A DNA stretch of 64,000 nt from Ornithodoros turicata. Taxonomy: Eukaryota > Arthropoda > Arachnida > Ixodida > Argasidae. The translations under genes were made by a program, and so were the position numbers. This document shows, piece by piece, positions 20,101 to 29,852 of this stretch. The notes under the pieces are model-generated. The model made no database searches. It had not been told where the DNA came from and saw only the letters and a program-made list of their open reading frames with translations. Each line of letters opens with the position of its first letter. Position 1 is the stretch's first letter. The stretch spans positions 61,177,771 through 61,241,770 of the forward strand of contig NC_088204.1 of assembly GCF_037126465.1 (NCBI RefSeq). The letters are read 5' to 3'.

Positions 20101-21727
20101 GTTAGGTTTCGGCGGGCACGCTTTGCAGCACGTGTGATTGCTGGCGAGGCACCTTCAGGTGTGCTTGCTTCACTTGTAACAGGCGATGCTCGACTGCTCG
20201 ATGCTCCCGTTACTCTGTGTTTTTTTAAACGATTTGGATGCACAATAAGTGTTGGTAGCACACTATGTTGCCGAAACGTTGCCCCAATGTTTTCTTCAAA
20301 CGTTGCATAAACGTCGCTAATGTCCTCTCCAGGCCACGTTCCAGCAACATTGCTAGACAATGTTGGTACAACATTGCTGCAACATGACAACTGCAACATT
20401 CCACGTAAGGGCAACGTTATGACAACATTTAGGTAATATTGGCAAGAGGTTGGCGGAGGTATTTGTGAGCTATTTATTTATTTATTCTTCTTCTCCTTCT
20501 TTCTTTCTTCGTTTTTTTTTCTTTTTTTTGCGTAGCACCACAGATGCATACTGACGTCAAGCGCGCCACTGGCAGCTGACTTGAGCTCCGCAAATCTCCG
20601 CTTCAGTTACTGGGGTTGGGTTAGGGGCGACCGCTTGGGTATCCCGTTTTGATATAGAGGTACTGTCATCAACCAGTAGCCTCTATTTGCGAACAGGATG
20701 GAGCATATACTAAATGCGAAGTGTTGAAGGGCATGCTCATTAAGTGTAGCAGTGCGTACAACGTTTGCAACGGTGACCAGGATGTATCCTTGAAGTTAGC
20801 CCGTGCATCTGCAAGACTCAAGTGTACTCAACAACATTTTTTACATCCCTCCCTGTCATATACTGTGTTTTTAATTCAAGCTTTCGTCTCTAATGTGATT
20901 ACCTACTGTTTGGAGCTGTAAAACCGGTAGATTTCCTCTGTGGGCAAGCGTGTTATGCAGTGTCATGTTGCTGGAAAGTCAATACATAAGGTTCAGGAAA
21001 CGTAGGGCCACAATGTTCCTCCAGCGTTGCTCTGCAATGTTGCATGAACATTGGTGAATGTCAAGTAACGTTGGTCCACTTCTGACAATGCTGCAGGAAC
21101 GTTCGGCCGCAACGTTGCTCAAATGTTGACCTTCCATGTTGCTTGAACATTGATGAATGTCAAGTAACCTTGTTCCACATTTGGTAATGTCGCAGGAACA
21201 TTGCGAAATGTTGATAAACGTTGCCCCACATTGGACAACATTCCCAACATTGCTGCAACGTCGAGGCCACAATATGTGCTACTATAGGGTAGTTTGACCA
21301 ATAGCGGCAAGATGCGATCGAAGTAAGGAGGAGTTGGAACATTTCTCGCTCTTGAGACAAGATAATAAACGAGATCGATTATATTACTATTCTCCAATGT
21401 TTGACCGTCAACGATTACTTCGAAGGTTTGCGCATTCCAGGAGATTGTTGGTTGTAGAAGTTGCAGAAGTTGGTTTGCTCTGACCCTATAACCACTACTC
21501 ATAAAACCAACAATTGTGTCACTTTTCTCCCCCTCCTCGGTCTGTGTTCCTTCTTCTCGCGATCCAGGAAGTGTTTCGCTTGTATGTTGTTTTGCAGCTC
21601 TACTTGAATGTAGCAAAGAGTGAAGATACTGAATTATCTCTTTTGCCTTGATGTCATCCGGTTCATCTTTCTTCAATATATTTGGGATGTGATCTTCTCG
21701 GTAAGGTACAAGTTCGTATTTCTGCAT
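20085..21727 (-). pseudogene. Small Polinton minor protein gene split by a 1-kb insertion
   Basis: The N-terminal ~150 codons (21727 down to ~21283) and the C-terminal ~50 codons (~20254 down to 20085, ending LTWSPY) are separated by the repeat element at 20255-21282. The first part has a charged, Glu-rich linker (EEGTQTEEGEKSD) and then the domain SGYRVRANQLL...NIIDLVYYLVSRAR shared with the 74-residue neighbour. The tail is basic and Ala/Ser-rich (ASTPEGASPAITRAAKRARR). It starts 3 bases after the stop of the gene at 21731-22084, so both were in one block. The joining of the two halves is inferred from continuity of context. Confidence 0.55.
20255..21282. mobile_element. Insertion element with AACGTTG/CAACATT sub-repeats
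   Basis: The ends are GTAGCACACTATGTTGCC at the left and, as complement at the right, GTAGCACATATTGTGGCC, followed on both sides by ACGTTGC. Both terminal ~200 bp consist of alternating CAACATTG and CAACGTTG units (for example GCTGCAACGT). The centre (20460-20940) is unrelated and has pyrimidine tracts. There is no transposase. Target duplications are not clear, so the ends are accurate to perhaps 10 bp. It interrupts a Polinton gene. Confidence 0.6.
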
Positions 21728-21730
21728 CGA

Positions 21731-22084
21731 TTATACTCCGATTGCTTTTGCAATCGCTCTTCCACCCAATGAGGAGATGAGACCCAACAAAGGTGGTAAT
21801 AGAAACTGCAGAAAACCACCTGATTGTTGCAAGATCTTTTTAGCTTTCTTGACCCCCGTTGCGTCTCGTTTTGCCAAAATGCGAATTGATGCTGCGTAAG
21901 GTTTTAATTGCTTTCTTACTCTCAGAGTTACTGTGACGTTTCCTTCACAAAGGTTCATACAAATTTCTCTGACCGTATTCAACTGATCCTTTGTAGCATG
22001 CTCCAAAAGATAATAACGTTGCTCGGGTGACGTAGTTTCTGCGAGCAAGTGAAGAAAATGAATATTCTTCTTTACACGTTTCAT
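21731..22084 (-). CDS. Small Polinton protein with hydrophobic C-terminus
   Basis: A 117-residue, basic N-terminal and hydrophobic C-terminal protein. It contains a repeated helical pattern (QRYYLLEHATKDQLNTVREI), a central basic part (RVRKQLKPY), and ends GGFLQFLLPPLLGLISSLGG. This matches a small protein recurrent in Polintons and adintoviruses, usually considered a virion or membrane-active minor protein; I name no precise orthologue. Its ATG overlaps the stop of the ATPase gene by four bases (22081-22084), indicating co-transcription in the leftward block. The frame is intact. Confidence 0.65.
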   Translation of the reverse strand: MKRVKKNIHFLHLLAETTSPEQRYYLLEHATKDQLNTVREICMNLCEGNVTVTLRVRKQLKPYAASIRILAKRDATGVKKAKKILQQSGGFLQFLLPPLLGLISSLGGRAIAKAIGV

Positions 22085-22746
22085 GTTTTATATACTATTT
22101 GGCGATGATCGTCGGGAAATATGTTCGTCCACACTCGATAGTGGTCTGAACAATTTTGAGACAAGTCAATTACGATGTATGAATACGGTTTCTTACAAGC
22201 ATCCTTATATATGCTTGTCAATAAGTCGCTTTTGTTCCGTCCAAACAATTGTCGTGAAAGTATTTGTAATTGATCCACAGTTCGAGCAGAACGACATAGA
22301 ATTAGAGCACTGCTATTGAACTGAATACATCTATACAGAGGATCATTAACAAATAAATATTGAGTAATGAAGATGGCCGAACAGTTGAGATGGTGGCATC
22401 CAGCTACATAGAAGTTACAGATTTCTTTTAGCCTTTTCTTGTCAGCCAAGCAATCGTCAAATATGATTAAAGAATTTCTAACATCCTCCAGGTTAGTGGG
22501 AATATCTTGACTGAAAGTTACCTCGGGAAAATCGTCAAAAATAGGTTGCTTGTACAAGTATATGTATAGTATACGATCGAAAGGTTTATCGAAGACAGTG
22601 GCTCTATGCTTGATCAAACGTGTAACGAGTGTCGTCTTTCCACTTTGACTTTGTCCAGATATAGTCATTGAGACAGGAGTGATAAACCTATAAGGTCTAA
22701 CCTCAGTCATCTCTTCCAAGTAAATGAAGACTGGTATAAATAGCAC
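22081..22746 (-). CDS. Polinton packaging ATPase (FtsK/HerA type)
   Basis: A 221-residue P-loop ATPase with Walker A GQSQSGKT (residues 31-38), Walker B LIIFDD (93-98) and a downstream polar motif AIFITQYLF (~124-132) typical of A32/FtsK-like genome-packaging motors. It would drive element DNA into the capsid. The likely true start is either the first ATG or Met13 (MTEVRPYRF), since related proteins begin close to this point. It is the first gene of the leftward block; the 560 bp to the next gene contain the divergent promoter region. The frame is intact. Confidence 0.88.
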   Translation of the reverse strand: MLFIPVFIYLEEMTEVRPYRFITPVSMTISGQSQSGKTTLVTRLIKHRATVFDKPFDRILYIYLYKQPIFDDFPEVTFSQDIPTNLEDVRNSLIIFDDCLADKKRLKEICNFYVAGCHHLNCSAIFITQYLFVNDPLYRCIQFNSSALILCRSARTVDQLQILSRQLFGRNKSDLLTSIYKDACKKPYSYIVIDLSQNCSDHYRVWTNIFPDDHRQIVYKT

Positions 22747-23128
22747 ATTAACATAAGACTTTTACTCTTTTTTTCTTCAAGCATGTGTGTTTTTTATGAA
22801 AACGATAAATGGCAAACAACACTTAACCTTTATGCACTCCTTTAGTTTGTCAATGTTGGATATGGGAGCTGAGAAACTCATATCTGTATATCTTGTGCAG
22901 CAAGTCAGTGTAGAATTCTCAAGTTCTAGCACTTTCAGTTTGTGCAAACATGCAATATGAGTCTGTGACTGTATCTTTTTTTTCGGAACAAGTCTGTTCT
23001 AGACGGTTTTTTTCTTACTTTTTCCTGTTCAAACTTGTCTAGACATGTGATGAGCACGTGATTGGTTACGTCAGAGAAGGTAACCAACAAAGTCAAACAT
23101 GTCTATGCATGCACTGTTCGCAAAGCGC
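22747..23128. promoter_or_regulatory. Divergent promoter region of the Polinton
   Basis: AT-rich DNA between the leftward ATPase block and the rightward polymerase block. It includes an unusual run at 22976-23060 with GAACAAGTCTGTTCTAGACG and CAAACTTGTCTAGACATG, forming partly inverted TCTAGA-centred motifs that could be protein-binding sites. No gene is supported. Confidence 0.4.
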
Positions 23129-23136
23129 TATATAAG
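23129..23136 (+). promoter_or_regulatory. TATA box of the rightward block
   Basis: TATATAAG lies ~30 bp before a plausible start near CTTCGCACAG (23156-23165). Downstream, GGAAG|GGTACGTTAC ... TTTTCAG (about 23183-23251) looks like a small intron in the 5' leader before the ATG at 23315. Confidence 0.5.
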
Positions 23137-23314
23137 ACTGCCCTCCATGACGATTCTTCGCACAGATCCTCACAGGAGGAAGGGTACGTTACACTTTTTT
23201 CCTTTCGCTCCGATATGTGGGAAAGTGTGCTTATATTTATTCTTATTTTCAGCTTCACTCTGTGTGTAGAAAAGAATAAGTGAGCCAGAGTGAGAAGTCA
23301 CCACAAGAGAAGGT

Positions 23315-23650
23315 ATGACATCTATTTTGGATAAGCTCGATAAACTCAAGAAACCTGGAGATGGAGATATTCAGAAAATGAGTACCCTACCGAAGAATGA
23401 AAAGCTGGAGGTCTTGGATTTGCGAAAGATTGACACGGTGTACGGCGAAGCGGTCTATGTAGAAGTGTTGATGGAGAATGACAAACGTGTAAAGTTCTAC
23501 CTTCCTAGTCGCTTTAAGCGTTTGACAAAGGATGATCTAGAGGAGATGAGACAACTGCCAAATCTTAAAATTGAGAAAAAGGAGAGATTCAAAGATGGCA
23601 AGAGAGTTGCTTCGCCCGACATTCTATTCACTCATGGGAAGAAAAAGTGA
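23315..23650 (+). CDS. Small basic Polinton protein upstream of the polymerase
   Basis: A 111-residue lysine-rich protein (MTSILDKLDKLKKPGDG..., with a C-terminal THGKKK). The middle has YGEAVYVEVLMENDKRVKFY followed by LPSRFKRLTKDDLEEM. A small protein with a similar YLP.RF pattern is common in animal Polintons; it may bind DNA, but that is inference from charge and position. It is intact, starts after the TATA box and possible leader intron, and ends ~50 bp before the polymerase gene. Confidence 0.6.
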   Translation: MTSILDKLDKLKKPGDGDIQKMSTLPKNEKLEVLDLRKIDTVYGEAVYVEVLMENDKRVKFYLPSRFKRLTKDDLEEMRQLPNLKIEKKERFKDGKRVASPDILFTHGKKK

Positions 23651-23702
23651 TGATACATCGACATATCGGCAGCTCCCATCCTGAGACACTTCTCTCCACA
23701 TC

Positions 23703-26700
23703 ATGGTGACCTGTCACTTATGTCCTCAACACGAACGTCGGTACTATGCATCAATAGAGGGACTCCAAATTCATCTGGCAAACGTTCACGAACTCCAGAC
23801 ACCCTGCATACCATTTTGTGAGACTCTCTGCACACTACGGAACTACACGAAACGCTTCGAGTTGCATCTACATGACAGAGACGAGGCGGGGCATGAAGTG
23901 ACAACGTTTTTTCATGAGTATGAACACTATCTTACTAATGTATTGCGACACTTTGGATTCCCACTGCGCTACTTCACATTTCTTAAAGTAGAACTTGGGC
24001 GACATACGCCCGATGAGGAGTTACGACTTGAGGTTCATTTTGTACCTTCTAAAGTGAGAACTGTTTGGTCAGAGGGAGATGTACTGCCTTCAATTGCACA
24101 GTCGAGTAGTGAGATAGCACAAACATTAGAAAACTTAGAAATTCAAGGCTCCGGTTTTTTTCTCTTTCGCATTCTTGCTTGTATTCTAAACATTGGACGT
24201 TTGGCTCCTCAACTAATTGGATGTTCCCAATTTGAGTTACCGAGTGAATTGAAACGAAAGTATCGTTCCCTGTTGAATGTGGATTACGGACTACATGAAG
24301 ATGAAGAGAACATTTTTTGTCTTCTCCGTGATTGCTGGACTACATCCTGCCTCGCATCACAGGCGGAGGGCATCTTCCTACAGACCATACATAACACAGT
24401 ATGTATTTCCTGATACATTTCCCGTAGCTTTCCCAAAAGATGTAGAGATATTTGAGAAACGTAATGAAATTAGCATTAATGTGTACGCGTACGAAAAGGA
24501 AGAAAACTACATTTACCCCATCAAAGTTGTTGATGAGGAGCGTCAGAAACGTGTGGACTTGTTACTAGTTGACTCTCATTTTGTGCTCATCGCAAATTTT
24601 AATGGATTGTTTGTTCCACGTGGACAATTTCATTGTAAAAGATGTACAATGGGCTTCTGCTCAGAGGGAAGTCTGAAGTGTCATTTAAGTATGTGTAAGC
24701 AACAGAAAGTAGCCAAGACCATTTACCCAAAGAAGGGAGAGACATTAGCATTTGCAGGGGAACATCTCATGTCAGAAGTTCCCTTCTACTGTGTGTATGA
24801 CTTTGAAAGTGTGCTGTCACCGTGTCTGGATTCAGGAAATGTGTATGAAGATCACATCCCCTCTTCATTTTGTCTGTTAGTGATACGCGCATCCGACTCA
24901 TATGTCCTCCAAAAGCATCTGTATCGTGGACCTAATTGTGTCGCTGTCTTTATGGAGCTACTGCACAGACTCCATGACGACATTTTGGAATGGATACGTA
25001 CAATTGCCCCTCTAGAAATTACCGCAGAAAACGAGCAGCAGCATGCCACAGCAAGTCACTGCAACGTTTGCCAGGAATCTTTTGCAAAGAAGCAATAAGT
25101 TCGTGACCATGACCATGTAAGTGGAAAATTTCGACAAACTTTGTGTAACACCTGTAACTTGAAGCTGAGAGTGCCTCCTAAGATTCCAATCATTGCACAC
25201 AATGCCAAATATGACTTGAGTTTTCTTTTGTCTCACTTGCATTTGCTTAAGAAAGTAGACATAAAGGTGATTGCCAGTAGCTCCCAAAAATTCAAGGCTA
25301 TAGACGTTGGCTCTTATCGATTCCTAGATAGTTTAAACTTCTTGAATGCAAGTCTCGAAACATTAGTGAAAAATCTACGTGAGAAAGGTGAAGACAACTT
25401 TCGTTGTCTTCGTCAATTTTTTCCAAACGAAGAACACTTTCAACTAGTTGTTCGCAAAGGAGTGTTTTGTTACAATTTTGTCACCACTTTCGAAGCCTAC
25501 AATGAGCTTTCTCTACCTCCTCGGGATCAATTCTTCAACACTTTGAATGGGACAGAAGTAAGTGAAGAAGATTATTGTCATGCACAGAGGGTCTTTGAAA
25601 AATTTCAACTCCGTAATCTGGGAGAGTATTCAGACCTATATTTACTCACAGACGCACTGCTTTTAGCAGACGTGTTTCAGGGCTTTCGTAAGTGGACACT
25701 TGACTTTCACAAGATCGAACCTTTTCACTTTGTGTCTCTGCCCGGATTAAGCATGTCTTGCGCCCTAAAAATGAGTAAGGTAGAGCTAGAGTTGATTAAC
25801 GACCCTGACGCGTACCTGCTGATTGAAAATGGCATACGAGGAGGTATTACACGGTGTTCGCTGAGGAAAGCGACTGCAAATGTACCAGGAACAGAGCAGT
25901 TTGACCCCAAAAGCCCAAGTAGCTTGATCCACTACATAGACGTTAATGGGCTTTACGGTTCAGTAATGAGAGAACCACTACCTTACGGAGGTTTTGAGTG
26001 GCTCACAGAGGATGAAATTACGAACTTGGATATAACACACCTCCCAGATGACGCACCTATGGGTTACTTCCTCGAGGTAGATCTAGCATATGACAAAGAA
26101 ATCCACCAACGTCACAGAGATCTGCCAGTTGCCCCTGAGAAAATGTCAGTTCCCTATGATCTGCTGTCAGAGTATCAAAAGGAATTGATGAAGAAGTTTC
26201 ACCTTCCTGAGAAAGCTACCGATGCAAAATTACTGTTGACATTATTCGACAAAGAGAGATATTTTCTACACTATCGCAATCTGCAGTTGTATATGCATTT
26301 GGGCTTGCGTCTCACCAAAGTTCACAGGGTTCTAAAGTTCAATCAAAAGCCCTTTCTCCGATCCTATGTGGACTTCAATCACGATCTTCGAAAACGAGCT
26401 ACGAATGCCTTCGAAAGCTCCCAAGCTAAGATTGCAATTAATAGCGTGTACGGACGTTCGTGTATGCAGGTTAGAAAGTTTGTAAACTGTCGTCTCACAG
26501 TAACCGACGAACAAGTGCTCAGACTCCTACGCAAACCAAACCTAAAGGAGTTCCGACCGCTGAGCTCTCATGTTATCCTCTTCCAGTTCTCTCAATCTGT
26601 GCTCCGCATGAGACAGCCACTGTACCTAGGATTCGCGATACTGGAACTGTCCAAGCTGAAGATGTTTGATTTTTACCACAACCACCTTCTTCGTGTAGCT

Positions 26701-27183
26701 CCAGATACTAGACTGTTGTATATGGACACAGATTCCTTCATCATAAAGTTGAGTGAAGAGAAAGCGCTTCTCGAACTAGCTGACAAGCATCTGGATAACT
26801 CTAGCTATGACCCCGATCATCCGTTATATTCCGCGAAAAATAAGATGGTTCTGGGAATGTTTAAAAACGAGATGCCTCGTGATCACATTCTCGGTTTCTG
26901 TTGTCTAAAACCAAAACTGTACGCTCTCGAACTGAGTAGCAAAAAGCAGTACAACCGTGCGAAAGGTGTGAAACATTCTGAAGCACAGAAGCTTCTTTAT
27001 TCCCTGTACACCGACGCTCTTGAGTATGGCAGAATACACTCTATTAAACAGAACCTGATCGTGCACAAAGACAATGTAAACAAAAGTGTCTCAGTGACAA
27101 AGATTGCTCTCAACCCTTTGGATACAAAGCGTTACATTTGTGCAGATGGAATTGAAACGTTCCCTTTTGGTTTTCACACCTAA
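23703..27183 (+). pseudogene. Protein-primed family B DNA polymerase, broken by a frameshift and a stop
   Basis: The N-terminus starts with a C2H2 finger (CHLCPQHERRYY, H...H). A frame change occurs at the T-run around 24311-24317. Exonuclease motif I (YDFES, 24796) lies in the second segment, followed by a zinc-binding C..C pair. An in-frame TAA at 25096-25098 sits just before a second finger with HDHVSGKF. The third segment (25141-27183) holds Exo II (HNAKYDLSF), Exo III (DLYLLTDALLLADVF), palm motif A (DVNGLYGSVM, ~25940), motif B (KIAINSVYG, ~26428) and motif C (YMDTDS, ~26719). The full protein would be about 1,150 residues, usual for Polinton polymerases. It would replicate the element from a terminal protein. 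All catalytic residues are present; only the two breaks disable it. Confidence 0.93.
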
Positions 27184-27650
27184 TCATATGTATGCATCGG
27201 ACAAGTGTAAACAAAGATGGAAGCATCAGGATGGTAAATGATGGAAAAGCCAATTACCATCAATATAGATGTTACCCTTTCTTTATTCTTGTGTTTTTTT
27301 TCTAACAAATGTTTAACACTAAAGGAGTGTTGATTGTACATATCTTCATTTGACTTATTCAGTGCACCTTTTTTCCTAAGCTTTTTATGTGAATGAGAGA
27401 GTTGTCACTTCCTTAAATAATGAAACTTTTTCAAAGTGTTTGCAAAAAAAGCGGAGTATGTACTTTGCAAAACAGCTTGTTTCAGTTCTCTTGTTTTCAA
27501 AGTGATGATGAAATTGTGACTGTATAATACTTTTCGCCATTTTTGTGAGCTGTCTGATGTAATGTACCCTACTTTTCTTGCTAAGATGACTAAATAAAGG
27601 CTCTTTTCTTTTCAAAAACAAATTTATTCACTTTTAGAGTACACTACAAC
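27184..27650. other. Convergent 3' region between polymerase and protease
   Basis: The rightward and leftward blocks converge here. It is T-rich with AATAAA-type signals on both strands (for example TAAATAAAGG near 27592). A 78-codon minus-strand frame (27385-27621) has the right direction but no recognisable motif and is not accepted as a gene. Confidence 0.45.
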
Positions 27651-28113
27651 ATGACATGTTATCTGTTTTTCGTGGTATCTGTTTACTGGTATCTGTTCAA
27701 CCTATCATTGAGTTTAAAGTTGGTGTGTGAGAACCTCCGAGTACACTCTTCAAGTAGAAACCCACAGCAGAGAAGACTACCTACATAGAGACAATAAAGT
27801 CCACATGTGGCTGAGCCGTATCCCTGAAGTCGTTTCCTGTTGTAGTGAAATGAAGATGCTGGGTCATGAATTTGTAGAACTCCTTGTATAGTGGTCGCAT
27901 TCCGTAGCTATCGAAATAAGAAATGCTCCTATCGTTAGAGATATGGAATAGAGTCCAGTGTTCTCCCGGGGAAGATCTTGGAGCTGTATTCACCACATAA
28001 AGACCCGGTCCAGCTTTTTGCAATGCAATTTCATCGCGAGCGAAAGTTCCACGAAAGCATGTCCTTGTGCAATGGTTCCGAGCAAAAGCTGCATAAAATT
28101 CCCATTCTTCCAT
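27650..28113 (-). pseudogene. Adenain-like cysteine protease, frameshifted
   Basis: The intact part (110 codons) shows the catalytic His in GEHWTLFHI (~52) and Asp in YFDSYG (~68) of the adenovirus-type maturation protease. The frame ends before the catalytic cysteine; the expected Cys motif (CGLYC) is present immediately downstream, in another frame near 27825-27800, with a further ~40 codons of matching tail. One small indel is therefore enough to explain the break. In the family this enzyme cleaves capsid and core precursors during particle maturation. It begins ~10 bp after the major capsid protein stop. Confidence 0.82.
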
Positions 28114-28123
28114 TTTGATTCGT

Positions 28124-29442
28124 TTATACGAATTTAACGCGTCTGTCTTTGTTTATTTCCAGAACACGAGGTGTCTCGGAAACAAAGAGCACCGTGACAG
28201 CTTCTGTAAGGTTAGCAGCAAATGTCAATGTGAGACGACCATTAGCTTGAAGCACTGGACTTAGTGACTGCAGTTCCACATCCGGTGTGAGGTGATAATA
28301 AAGCATAAATGTCTCTTTTGCATATGCAGCCGGAGCTAGAGGCATATCCTTGCTCTTAAGTTTGTGAAGCAAATTCATGTATCCCTTTGCATAGATGTCT
28401 CGTTGAAAGTCGAAGTCGTTGGTGTAGTGTTGACCGCCAACGTTGAGCACTGCTCTTTTGAGTTTAAAATTTTCAAGCTTAAAAGGGTTCCGTTCTCTAT
28501 GACCCTGATATGCTTCACTCTTGACCATCAATACGGTCAACTTAGAAGGAACTCGTTCACTATAGAGATCATCAAATATCACCTGAGATTGGTTTGGAGC
28601 GATTGTCCTATACTTAATCTCTAAACCTCGAAGAAGGTATGTGGCGGGTGTCGTTTGAAGTCTTCTTTCAATGCCAACGAGTACGCTTGGAGAAACCTGC
28701 ACACGTCGTTGGTAGAGCACAATTCGAGAAAACTCTATTGTATGCTTTTCAGTCTCGCTGGGACCAGAGAGGAGCCTAAATTCGTCAGTGCATTGTCTTA
28801 GCACCACTCGTATATCGGTGTTATTAAGGACAAATTTCTCTTGCTGACAGATGTCGCTAAAGATAGGAGAATAAAGATCACAGAGAGTTGATGAGTTGAT
28901 CCTTTGGTGCGTTTATAGCGTGCGAAAAGTCCTTTTGCTTCGTTGGGGATAGCAAAATTTTCAGATTCTCCCACTGGATCTGGTTCGTAAAGCATTGCAG
29001 ACAAGGTGTGAGTTTGAGTAACATTGTTTGCATTTGTAACAATGTCCAAGTAAGAACGATAGGCATAATGTTCGAAATTAGATACCAGAGTCGAATTAAG
29101 ATAAATGTGGACATGATGAAAGAGAGAAGATGCAAATGCTTGTACAGGAATAACGTTGTCATTTGTCACTGTACTGCCAGTTGTAGTCAATGCTGCGTCT
29201 CCATTTTTACGCACAACTCTACATTGAATGTGTAAGAAACTCGACTGGAGATCAAAGAAGCCGCCACCGAGACCTGGAACATTATATTCAATCACACCGC
29301 TCGAGGTAGGTGCAGAAATGGGGAAAAACTCCACATATTCTGACTTCTCCAGAGAAAAGTTTGTCGGTGGAACAGAAAACAGGTCCAACTGATTCGTTGT
29401 GCAGAAGCAAGAATTTTTATGTACTAAGGCGATGGTAGACAT
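28124..29442 (-). pseudogene. Polinton major capsid protein (double jelly roll), frameshifted
   Basis: The first frame (29442 to about 28905) begins MSTIALVHKNSCFC and contains DLFSVPPTNFSLEKSEYVEF and GLGGGFFDLQSSFLHI, the conserved start of the animal Polinton major capsid protein. Around 28900-28910, after RYKRTK, the reading frame shifts by one base; the homologous continuation runs in a different frame through 28124 (for example FDDLYSERVP, AKETFMLYYHL). The second open part has no ATG at its beginning, as expected for a gene fragment. Together ~440 residues make the trimeric hexon-like shell protein. Core gene upstream, protease downstream, spacing ~10 bp. The break makes capsid assembly from this copy impossible. 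Confidence 0.85.
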
Positions 29443-29453
29443 CTTTTTTTTCC

Positions 29454-29852
29454 TCAGGTGAAAAAGTCAACCTTTCTTCGTTTCTTCGTTGGTTTTACTG
29501 ATCGATCAATTCTGTTGCCCTTGTTTTTATTACGTTTCCTACCCTTCCCTCTGAGTCTATGCAGCAACTCGTCACGAGTTGAATGGATGGTGCGACCAAC
29601 CCCTTTCCTTAGTGCCTCTCCAAACGTTGTTCCCTGTTTCACTTCCTCCGCTATGTGATGTCCTGTGTCAAGAAGTTTCTGACCTACATAGGGCGCTACT
29701 TGTTTAGTCAGTATAGGTATAAACCGCTGCACCAACTCAGAAAAAAAGCCAGATCCAACTTGATAAAGAGGAGCTGAGTAATGTGGCAATGGTTGATCTC
29801 GTTTACCGCTGCTGAAATGCGATATACGACAGGGTGTCTGAGTTATATGCAT
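29454..29852 (-). CDS. Basic core protein of the Polinton
   Basis: A 132-residue protein with an amphipathic hydrophobic segment (GSGFFSELVQRFIPIL) and a strongly basic C-terminus with a nuclear-localisation-like KPTKKRRKVDF. Proteins of this kind recur between capsid genes in Polintons and adintoviruses and are compared with adenovirus core proteins. A role in condensing DNA or coating the genome in the particle is inferred. The start overlaps the stop of the penton-like gene by ~10 bases and the stop lies 11 bases before the major capsid ATG, consistent with one transcript. Intact. Confidence 0.7.
   Translation of the reverse strand: MHITQTPCRISHFSSGKRDQPLPHYSAPLYQVGSGFFSELVQRFIPILTKQVAPYVGQKLLDTGHHIAEEVKQGTTFGEALRKGVGRTIHSTRDELLHRLRGKGRKRNKNKGNRIDRSVKPTKKRRKVDFFT

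Noticed and set aside
20085..20414. Single 109-codon minus-strand gene
   Set aside because: Its first half is made of CAACATTG/CAACGTTG repeat units; only the last ~50 codons belong to the interrupted Polinton gene.
23062..23283. 73-codon frame with a hydrophobic C-terminus near the Polinton promoter
   Set aside because: It runs across the TATA box and possible leader intron and lacks any conserved motif.
27385..27621. 78-codon basic frame downstream of the protease
   Set aside because: Right direction and place for a gene, but contains the AATAAA-like region, has no recognisable family and an A-rich composition that explains the lysines.
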